Of a stretch of DNA of 20,834 nucleotides, positions 14,766 to 20,834 are shown in pieces. The stretch covers positions 1 through 20,834 of the forward strand of contig JBNGDO010000087.1 in assembly GCA_049975385.1 (NCBI GenBank), written 5' to 3'. Both the position numbers and the translations under genes were made by a program. Under the pieces are notes generated by a model. That model ran no database searches and had not been told where the DNA came from. It saw only the letters and a list, made by a program, of their open reading frames with translations. Each line of letters begins with the position of its first letter. The first letter of the stretch is position 1. The stretch is from DSWT01 sp049975385. GTDB taxonomy: Bacteria; Chloroflexota; Anaerolineae; B4-G1; SLSP01.

Positions 14766-14813
14766 AGGTGTTTTCCGATTGCCGGCTTCGCCAGAAATCG
14801 GAAAACACCTTTT
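14766..14813 (+). terminator. Strong intrinsic terminator after small gene 2
   Basis: AGGTGTTTTCCGATT (14766-14780) pairs perfectly with AATCGGAAAACACCT (14796-14810), followed by TTTT. The loop can form an extra GGC-TTC-GCC mini-stem. It lies between two convergent genes and overlaps the start of the stop codon of the AAC(3)-like gene; only the plus direction has the T-run. Confidence 0.85.
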
Positions 14814-15586
14814 CATAATTGCACCTGTACATTCGCATCACATTGGTCGCAATCCGCATTGCCGCAATGCGTGATCATCGGGTTCGCGCGGATTGCGTCG
14901 ACGGCCAAAGCCAGCATCGGCGCTACCGGGAAAATCCGCCACAGGCTCTGCCCCACACGGACCTGGCGCTCGATAGGTGCAAGAATCGGATCGAAGTTGA
15001 CAAATCCTTCAGAGCAACCGCCGAGACGTGCCTGGATCGGTCGTCCATCCGCGCCTTTCGCCCATAGCCTGAACAGAGGTCGCCCGGCCAGACGTTCTGC
15101 GTGGTGTAAAGCCGTCAACCGGTTCAGGCCGACGCCCATCATCACGATGGTGCCGCCTAGCTTCTCCAATACACGAACAGGCGCATACACGTCTTCGGTG
15201 CTTTGGCCTTCCACCAATTGCGATGCCAGCGGTCCAACCGCTGTGAAGGAATCCAGCGGATGTTTACCGCGCACGCGTCCTGGCTTGTGCAGTACATACG
15301 TCGGAATTGCTCCCATATTGTCTGCATCAAGGGCGTTGCTGTCCGGGGAATAGATCGGGGCCGCAGGATCAACAGCGCCATCCTTGGGCGGCGGAATATG
15401 GTATGTGCTGTACGTATGTGTGGGAACTATGACAGTGCAGCCTTGATGCAACAGCCCTTCGACAATTGTCTGCGCGCCATCCTGAACATGACCGAAAGAA
15501 CGAAGCGAGGCGTGCACGCACAGAGGGTGTCCGGCTAGGTCCATCTGGATGACAGCAGTATGAATATCGTTAAGCGTAACTGGCAT
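14813..15586 (-). CDS. Aminoglycoside 3-N-acetyltransferase (AAC(3)) family protein
   Basis: 257 residues from the ATG at 15586, which has a GGAAGGGG ribosome site; a 13-residue upstream extension is not supported. AAC(3)-type enzymes move an acetyl group from acetyl-CoA to an amine. Family landmarks are VHASLRSFG (24-32), PTHTYS (55-60), GKHPLDSFTAVG (107-118) and MGVGLNRLTALHHAE (150-164), which contains the catalytic His (H161 or H162). The C-terminus carries a Cys cluster, HCGNADCDQC, seen in some relatives. Chromosomal members often are not resistance enzymes but acetylate other amines, including natural-product intermediates, so a resistance phenotype should not be assumed. It converges on the small-gene terminator. 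Confidence 0.88.
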   Translation of the reverse strand: MPVTLNDIHTAVIQMDLAGHPLCVHASLRSFGHVQDGAQTIVEGLLHQGCTVIVPTHTYSTYHIPPPKDGAVDPAAPIYSPDSNALDADNMGAIPTYVLHKPGRVRGKHPLDSFTAVGPLASQLVEGQSTEDVYAPVRVLEKLGGTIVMMGVGLNRLTALHHAERLAGRPLFRLWAKGADGRPIQARLGGCSEGFVNFDPILAPIERQVRVGQSLWRIFPVAPMLALAVDAIRANPMITHCGNADCDQCDANVQVQL

Positions 15587-15714
15587 AGCATTCCCCTTCC
15601 AAAATAGCTTCACTACATTGTACAACAGAATTTCATTCTCTGCCCACTACAGCCCTTGTCATTATAGCCAGCCTTCGTTTACGAACGTTGCTGTTGTTGA
15701 ACAGCGTTCCGGGG

Positions 15715-16783
15715 TTAGTGTTTATACGGCTTCGCGTAGTCACAAGCCCGAGGAGGTAGTCGGTCATTTTTTACTTGCAAGAAGTGAGGGCTATGCGAAA
15801 TGACGCTGGTTGTTGTGAATATTACATCCCATTCCGCCGGAACGACTTGTTTCCCATCCCACCTGCCGCCTTCCAGGTAGAGGTAGCCAAACTGGGCCAT
15901 AGCGCGTGGCGTCAGATGCAGGCCGCCACCGCAAAGGCGGTCCCCTCCGGAGCCGATGTCCAATACCATTGCCTGGGCGGAACCTGTAACGACTCGAAAA
16001 GACGCGTCTGCGCAAATTCCTGTATCGCCATCCCCGTGGCCTGCTCCAGCACCGCCCCCAAGATCTGTGAATCCCCGGTGCTGTAGTTGAACACGCTCCC
16101 CGGCGCAACCGCCATGGGGCGATCGAGGATGAACTGTTCCCAGTTCCGGCTGCTCATCATCTGGCGCAAGATGTTGTCACTTGAGTTGTAGGAGACGGAT
16201 GACTCAGGCCAGTTCAGGCCGGACCGCATCAACAACAAGTGTTCAACCGTGATCTCGCGTTTGAGTGGGCTGTCGTTCGCAATTGTGTACCCGGGAAAAA
16301 AGTCCAGGACCTTGGCATCCAGGTCGAGAAGCCCCTCGTCGACTGCGATGCCGACCAGCGCGGAGAGAAAGCTCTTGGTACACGAAGTCAGCCTGTGCGT
16401 GCGATCCTGATTGTATGGGTGAAAGTAGGCTTCCGTCACCATATACCCGTTACGCACGATGAGCACGCTGTGCACCTCGGCCTCTTGTCTGCGATATAGT
16501 CGAACATCCTGACCAACATCATCGAGTCTATGCCCTGTTCTTCGGGAGTGGACGTTCTCGTATCCCAGAACGGGATCGGCGTTGGCGTGGGAGTTGGGTT
16601 GGGCGTTGGTGTGGATGTCGGTGTTTGCGTTGGCGTCAGTGTGGGTGTCGGCGTTGGTTCTGACGTGGGTGTATGCGACGGCACCGGTGTGCGCGTCGGT
16701 ATCTCTGTAGCCCGCGCACAACCCGCGACGAGAACGACGATCAGCCCCAGAAACAGGTACTTTTGATGAATAGTCAAAGACAT
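15715..16783 (-). pseudogene. Broken serine beta-lactamase-like lipoprotein gene
   Basis: The start codes for a lipoprotein: a hydrophobic helix ending in lipobox VAGC, then a Thr-Pro-rich linker (about 16566-16693) and the start of a class C beta-lactamase/esterase domain. The frame breaks near 16476-16483 (DYIADKRP to EVHSVLIVRNGY) and again near 15930 (APEGTAF to CGGGLHLTPR); each break fits a one-base loss. The Ser-x-x-Lys motif is present in TSCTKSF and the second motif region as YSTGDSQ. The homology ends after KQVVPAEW, well before the family's normal C-terminus, and the remaining frame to 15715 is unrelated. Two shifts plus truncation argue for a pseudogene, though assembly errors could explain the shifts. 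It follows the MFS gene by 40 bases. Confidence 0.82.
16566..16693. repeat. Thr-Pro linker minisatellite
   Basis: Imperfect 6-base units of the GTTGGC/GTGGGT type repeat on the plus strand; on the coding minus strand they give a TPTP-rich linker of about 40 residues. It is the usual spacer between a lipid anchor and an extracytoplasmic domain and is prone to slippage. Confidence 0.85.
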
Positions 16784-16823
16784 ATTTTTTGAAGATCGAT
16801 AAGGGTCAGAAACTTCTTTGGAG

Positions 16824-18089
16824 TTACTCCTTTTGAAGTGAGGCGAACGATTGCCGGCGGCCAATCAGCCACACCAGCCCCGCCCCGATCACGAACAGGC
16901 CCATATTCATCGCGAAGGGTAGGGAGCGGTCAATCGCGGAGAGTTGTCCTGCAATCCATCCGAAAGGCGAGGTAAGCGCAATCAAAATCACATACACGAT
17001 GGCGCTGATGCGTGCGCGTTCGTGTGATTCCATCGCCATAGCCAGCAGTGACTCGAGCATGGGGTTGACCAAGGCCGCGCCAACGCCCTCGAGCGCCACG
17101 CTGATCACCAACAAGAGCACTGTCTGTGGGGGCATAAAGACAAGCAGCGCCTGACTGACGAAGTAGGTCGCATACCCTACCCACAAAGGTAAACGAAAGT
17201 GGCGCATGTTCGTGAGTCGCGGGCCGATCAGAAAGAAACACAGGGCGATGATAATGGAGCGCAACATTGCATAGATGGAGATTTGCGATTCGGCGAAGCC
17301 AAGTTTGGTGGTAAACAGCACGCCCCAAAAGCTGCTGTTGACGGTGTGAAAAATGTTAGCGATCAGCATCAGGGGTAGCGCGGCCAGGATGGGTTTAGAG
17401 CGTAAGATTTGGCCAAAGACGCTGCGATACTCACCGAGCATGCTGAACAAAGCGCGGTGGCGGGTCTCCTCGATGCGCTGCTGTCCGCGTGCCGTTTCAT
17501 GTGAGAAGAGGTAGAGTACCACGGCCTTGGCTGTGAGCATCACACAACCAAAGATCAATAGCCCACGCATTGCCGGCATCAGGCCAAAGCGCCCCACAAA
17601 CCACCCACCTAATGGCGTGAAGAAAGAGGCGCAAATCCCGAAGAGCGTAATCCAGGTCCAGATATGGACCAGGTGGCGTTCCTCGGCATCCTCGATCATC
17701 AGACAAGTCCACGCTGTATGTGAGATGCGGAACAGGCCGTTCAACATCGCCGCGGCAAGAAAAAACCGTATGTCCTGTGCCACGGCCCAGATCAAGCAGG
17801 GCACGCTCCACGAGACCAGGTCGGCTATGAACAGCGTTAGCCGGCGGCCGTATTTGTCAACGATCACGCCGCTGAACAGAGCGCCGAGAATCTGAAATGC
17901 CAGTCCTACACTGGCGATGGTGCCAATCCCTTGATCAGTGACGCCCAGGGCCAGCATGTAGACCGATAAAAACGGCGCAAACAGATTGAAGGGAATGCCG
18001 AACATCAGTTCGGTGAGTACGGTGACGCGCGGGTTGCCTTTAAGCTCGCGCAACGTTCGGAAGAGCGCGTGATTTGAGATAGCTGTCAA
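16824..18089 (-). CDS. Major facilitator superfamily (MFS) transporter
   Basis: 421 residues with about twelve hydrophobic segments, the normal MFS size. The loop after TM2, VDKYGRRLTLFIADL (about 77-91), is the MFS motif A (G-x-x-x-D-R/K-x-G-R-R). A second, weaker copy of the motif lies after the central loop. Most likely a drug, metabolite or sugar exporter in the inner membrane; the substrate is not evident. The start appears to be TTG at 18089: GGAGG lies four bases before it and no ATG fits. A TATAGT box at 18167-18172 is a weak promoter candidate. The gene precedes the broken lipoprotein gene in the same direction. Confidence 0.9.
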   Translation of the reverse strand: MTAISNHALFRTLRELKGNPRVTVLTELMFGIPFNLFAPFLSVYMLALGVTDQGIGTIASVGLAFQILGALFSGVIVDKYGRRLTLFIADLVSWSVPCLIWAVAQDIRFFLAAAMLNGLFRISHTAWTCLMIEDAEERHLVHIWTWITLFGICASFFTPLGGWFVGRFGLMPAMRGLLIFGCVMLTAKAVVLYLFSHETARGQQRIEETRHRALFSMLGEYRSVFGQILRSKPILAALPLMLIANIFHTVNSSFWGVLFTTKLGFAESQISIYAMLRSIIIALCFFLIGPRLTNMRHFRLPLWVGYATYFVSQALLVFMPPQTVLLLVISVALEGVGAALVNPMLESLLAMAMESHERARISAIVYVILIALTSPFGWIAGQLSAIDRSLPFAMNMGLFVIGAGLVWLIGRRQSFASLQKE

Positions 18090-18242
18090 TGATCCTCCAA
18101 GAAGTTGCTGGACTGCTCCCGGCTGGTTTGCTCCAGTGCTGGATTGCCAGGCTATGATTTCAGCGCACTATACCGCAAATCCGGAAATTTGCACTGCCCG
18201 GTGCCTGGTACGCTCTCGCTTATTGAATGCTGCGCCTTTATG

Positions 18243-19223
18243 TTAGAGTCGGATCAGTGCTTCCAGCCAATCCACAGGCTGGTGAACGCGCTGCCAGAAC
18301 AGGTCTTCCCAGAGGTAGTGCACGGCCATCATCTTCCACTCGCCAAAACCCGCATCCAGGAGTTGCAAAAGCTTCTCTACTGGCGCTGGATCATCCGGGT
18401 CGCGGTCGAGAAAGAGCTTGGAGTAGATACGCTGCTCCCAAGGCGAGATGTGGCTCAGTTCACCCCAGCGATGAAACATGTCAAACAGAATATAGCCGAC
18501 CGAGGCTGGCCCGATGCCGTAGAGGGCTAGCAAGCTCTTGCGTTGCACTTCTAGGGGAGCCTGTCGCAGGGCCAGCTCGTCTATCGCGCCTGTGGATGAA
18601 GTTGCTCCGCTGATAAAGGCATCCGTCATCCGGCGGATCGTGCGGGCGCGGTAGCCGACCTTGAGCTGTCGAAGATCGTCTTCGGTGACGCTGTCCAATG
18701 CGTGTGGATCCCAGAAGCAGTACAACGTCTGCCCGTCGTAGGTCAGGGCTGTGCCGTAGGTTTCCAGCAAAGCCTGTATCATCTGCACCGAGCGGCGAAC
18801 GGTAGCGTTCTGCAAAACGATAGTGATGACCAAGTATTCGTACAGGGATCCGAACGCAGACGGGCGCAATCCACGCCAGCGGGTGATAACCGGGCCAAGT
18901 TGGGCATCATCTGCGAACCGGGCGTAAAATTCGCTCAGGTCCAGGTTCAGGTTGCAGCGATAATCGATTTCGGCAATCAGGCCGTCCAGGAAGCCAAAAT
19001 CCAGAGGATCCTCTGCCCACACCGACAGGCGGATCGCAGGCTGATCGACGCTGCCCCGATTCTCGAACTTCAGCCCAAGAGGCAATCCCTGCCAGCGCAT
19101 TGTCTGCCAGCGTATGCCAGACTTCCAGGCATTGTCGGGTGAAGGGAAATGATCAGGTTTGTGCAGCGTGGCGTCAAAATGAAAAGGCGCAGCGGGCTCT
19201 ATTTGGATGACGTATCTCTTCAC
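18243..19223 (-). CDS. AlkA-like HhH-GPD DNA glycosylase with altered catalytic site
   Basis: 326 residues. The body matches AlkA-type 3-methyladenine glycosylases: FYARFADDAQLGPVITRWRGLRP (about 99-121) as in the N-terminal part, an ILxQ-type helix LYEYLVITIVLQNATV (127-142), and the helix-hairpin-helix LLALYGIGPASVGYIL (231-246). In AlkA the hairpin is followed by LPDDYLI with catalytic Asp238; here the matching stretch is ISPWEQRIYSK, with E263 at that place, so the Asp seems replaced by Glu. The start is GTG with ribosome site AAGGTGA. It begins 10 bases after the stop of the 376-residue gene, so it belongs to the same transcript. The enzyme may excise a different lesion or be inactive. 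Confidence 0.82.
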   Translation of the reverse strand: MKRYVIQIEPAAPFHFDATLHKPDHFPSPDNAWKSGIRWQTMRWQGLPLGLKFENRGSVDQPAIRLSVWAEDPLDFGFLDGLIAEIDYRCNLNLDLSEFYARFADDAQLGPVITRWRGLRPSAFGSLYEYLVITIVLQNATVRRSVQMIQALLETYGTALTYDGQTLYCFWDPHALDSVTEDDLRQLKVGYRARTIRRMTDAFISGATSSTGAIDELALRQAPLEVQRKSLLALYGIGPASVGYILFDMFHRWGELSHISPWEQRIYSKLFLDRDPDDPAPVEKLLQLLDAGFGEWKMMAVHYLWEDLFWQRVHQPVDWLEALIRL

Positions 19224-19232
19224 TTTGTCACC

Positions 19233-20363
19233 TTACTTTTCCACACTCGCCAGCTTATTGAGCAATAACATCCGAAAGGTCGAATCCAGCGTCAACGAGG
19301 CCCGCGCCCGCCGGTTCTCCTCCAGTCGCATATACGCTCCGTTGACCCAGTAGCCGGTCGGCGATTCTTTGAGGCAACGCGCTGGAAAGCGGTAGGGCCC
19401 TTCATCCGTGCGAAAACCTTCCAGATGGGCCAGGCTTTCCTGGAACCAGCGGTGCGCGACAGCTGCCGGGAAGTGCGCCATCAACTCCAAACGCTGGACA
19501 AACATCCTCGCCTGACCAGTATCGAAGTTGAAACCGTGATAGCCCGGCAAATGGATGCTCCAGCCCATCGAGAAGTAACGGCGTGGGCCAACCCGCATCA
19601 CGCCGTAGCCGTCTTCCAAGGCTTGGTAATCGGGATGGAGGATATAGGCGACAACGATATTGATCTTGTGCTGCGCCGTCTCGTCCAGGATATCCTTGGG
19701 ATAGTGCGCCAGGGCGTAGATGTCGTGGATGTTGGGTAAAATCCCGTTGAACTGCGGATCGACAAAGTGCCGCTTGCGGAATGAGTCGTTGGGATAATCG
19801 CCGAAAGTGTCCTGATCAATGTATATGTCGTGGTTGCCGGTTTGAGCCAGGGCGTAGAGCGTCTCAAGGCGGCGCGATAGGCAGACACGGATGGCTGCAT
19901 CGGCGTAGCCGAGCCAGGCCAGCCGCGCTGCCACAATCATCGCTTCAAACCAGCGAGTGCCTTGATCCAGTGCTGCTTGGGTGGCCTTTTTAGTGTCGAC
20001 GTCAGTGTAATCAACCTCAGCGATCTCTTCAATAGCTTGCGCCTGTTCGTCCAACCACTGGCGGAAAGGCGCCATCCGCATGTCGAGTGGCTCCATCCCG
20101 GCGCGCAATCCCAAATCGCATAATTTCGAGGCCGCGTTTTCAAAAGCCCCTGGCTTGGAAAGATGGAAACTGGAAAGGCTGCCCTCCGGTGTTCCCAGCC
20201 GTTCCAGCCATAGGTGCGTCATCGGGCTGGCGAGTAGATCGGCGATGAGATGTGCGATGTCTACGTCTGCCTCGCCAAGTAATTCCGTCGCTGTGCGGTA
20301 ACGGATGGCCGGGCCGCCGTTTTTGAAAAGCCAGTATGTCAAATCTTTTTTCTTCTCAGTCAT
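19233..20363 (-). CDS. Unrecognised 376-residue helical protein
   Basis: I do not recognise this family. The ATG at 20363 (MTEKKKDLTYWLFKNGGPAIRYRT) is preferred because it overlaps the preceding ABM gene by 8 bases; a 100-residue upstream extension would lie wholly in that gene and is rejected. The protein is rich in amphipathic helices and in aromatic clusters, such as NHDIYIDQDTFGDYPNDSF and YFSMGWSIHLPGYHGF. The opening pattern, a solo WLF...PxIRYRTxTELL, resembles helical-toroid proteins of uncertain function found in similar bacteria. No membrane helix, signal peptide or nucleotide-binding loop is visible. Its place between an ABM protein and a DNA glycosylase gives no clear clue. Confidence 0.8.
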   Translation of the reverse strand: MTEKKKDLTYWLFKNGGPAIRYRTATELLGEADVDIAHLIADLLASPMTHLWLERLGTPEGSLSSFHLSKPGAFENAASKLCDLGLRAGMEPLDMRMAPFRQWLDEQAQAIEEIAEVDYTDVDTKKATQAALDQGTRWFEAMIVAARLAWLGYADAAIRVCLSRRLETLYALAQTGNHDIYIDQDTFGDYPNDSFRKRHFVDPQFNGILPNIHDIYALAHYPKDILDETAQHKINIVVAYILHPDYQALEDGYGVMRVGPRRYFSMGWSIHLPGYHGFNFDTGQARMFVQRLELMAHFPAAVAHRWFQESLAHLEGFRTDEGPYRFPARCLKESPTGYWVNGAYMRLEENRRARASLTLDSTFRMLLLNKLASVEK

Positions 20364-20682
20364 TCTCTCCGCATCGTTCGGCCCTGACTTCGTAGTGCTG
20401 CGAGCGCACATCGAAATGCGAAAGCACGGCCTGTGCTTTATCAGGAACCACTGCGGTTTCGTAGTCCTCCCCTGCAAACTCGCGGACGGCATCCAACGAA
20501 TCGAACCGCATAATCGTGACGAATTCCACTTCACATCCAACGTTGCGGCGAAGCAATTGGATGCTTTTGAAGCCACGGATGTTCCGGTTCTGGATACCAA
20601 CGAAGATTTCTTCCTTGAGCAATGCCTCGTATGTATCTGCGTTTGCAGGCGTTGTCCATCCATGCCAGATACGGCTAATCAT
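20356..20682 (-). CDS. ABM-type small protein (antibiotic biosynthesis monooxygenase-like)
   Basis: 108 residues of ferredoxin-like alpha/beta fold, the ABM/dimeric barrel type. Typical features are the N-terminal MISRIWHGWT, a middle FVTIMRFDSLDAVREFAG and the terminal HFDVRSQHYEV. In this family the barrel forms as a dimer and may bind small aromatic or haem-like ligands; many members are not monooxygenases. The ATG at 20682 follows GAGAGGAG closely, better than an in-frame GTG further up that would place the ribosome site inside the gene. The last 8 bases overlap the next gene, which suggests coupled translation. Confidence 0.85.
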   Translation of the reverse strand: MISRIWHGWTTPANADTYEALLKEEIFVGIQNRNIRGFKSIQLLRRNVGCEVEFVTIMRFDSLDAVREFAGEDYETAVVPDKAQAVLSHFDVRSQHYEVRAERCGEND

Positions 20683-20715
20683 ATTTTTCTCCTCTCTCAC
20701 ACATGATTTATGAAT

Positions 20716-20834
20716 TCAGTTTCTTGTAGCTTTTGCTAACTTTCTGCGATAACGTCCTACCTGGAGCCTGATCTCAGCACGGTATTGCTCCAGATAGTCT
20801 TCGACGAGTGTCTCTTGGGTTGCCGGATCAGGGG
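20716..20834 (-). CDS. C-terminal fragment of an unidentified protein, cut by window edge
   Basis: An open frame enters from the right edge and ends at a TGA (20716-20718), giving 38 residues that end VGRYRRKLAKATRN. The composition is helical and strongly basic at the end, as in some DNA-binding or ribosomal-associated proteins, but too little is visible to name a family. It precedes the ABM gene by 33 bases in the same direction. Confidence 0.55.
   Translation of the reverse strand, partial: PDPATQETLVEDYLEQYRAEIRLQVGRYRRKLAKATRN

Noticed and set aside
15587..15714. Possible small gene between the AAC(3)-like gene and the pseudogene
   Set aside because: Only a short plus-strand frame without a ribosome site or recognisable pattern; a TACAAT near 15618-15623 on the minus strand may serve the AAC(3)-like gene but lacks a -35 box.
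16530..16766. Plus-strand Val-Gly-repeat protein, or a CRISPR-like array
   Set aside because: It is the antisense of the Thr-Pro linker; repeats are short degenerate 6-base units without spacers.
20364..20663. A 100-residue N-terminal extension of the 376-residue protein
   Set aside because: It lies fully within the ABM gene in another frame; the overlapping ATG at 20363 is the natural start.

Overview
The window looks like an assembled metagenomic scaffold from a GC-rich bacterium, most plausibly a Chloroflexota member (Anaerolineae or Caldilineae type). This placement is an inference. It rests on a very large BTAD/SARP-type regulator with a STAND ATPase and a helical-repeat tail, a lipoprotein with a Thr-Pro-rich linker, many cytosolic glycoside hydrolases, and short repeat-derived sequence inside genes. 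No rRNA, tRNA or CRISPR array was seen. A run of exactly 100 N (13127-13226) is flanked by two identical 55-bp copies, so the gap is almost certainly an unmerged contig overlap rather than missing sequence.

Nearly everything is on the minus strand; read right to left in transcription order. Right part (20834 to about 14813): the C-terminus of an unknown protein; an ABM-type small protein overlapping an unrecognised 376-residue protein; an AlkA-like HhH-GPD DNA glycosylase with Glu where the catalytic Asp is expected; an MFS exporter; a broken serine-hydrolase lipoprotein gene; and an AAC(3)-family acetyltransferase.

Centre (14766-9539): the only plus-strand genes are two small paralogous genes in a 323-bp tandem duplication. 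Each has a near-identical promoter carrying GACG repeats spaced mostly 11 bp apart, with the last repeat exactly 8 bp before the -10 box. This is the arrangement known from SARP-controlled Streptomyces promoters. Divergent from them lies the gene for a SARP-type regulator of 1460 residues once the false gap is removed: winged helix, BTAD, a cyclase-like domain that has lost its catalytic residues, a STAND ATPase and helical repeats. The second small-gene copy carries upstream a 49-bp scar of the regulator's own 5' end, so the duplication started in the regulator gene. This regulator, operator array and duplicated small-gene unit is the most interesting part of the window.

Left part (9499 to 1): an alpha/beta hydrolase and a three-domain GH39 protein strikingly like animal alpha-L-iduronidase. 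Then, behind a good sigma-70-type promoter and a long inverted-repeat leader, comes a tightly packed run: GH172 (DUF2961), an MscS-type channel, a CorA transporter, an FAH-family enzyme and a MntA/HepT toxin-antitoxin pair. A GH43 beta-xylosidase/arabinofuranosidase runs off the left edge. The three glycosidases lack signal peptides, so they probably act in the cytosol on imported oligosaccharides. The FAH enzyme could act on a downstream acid intermediate, but no pathway can be fixed from the sequence.
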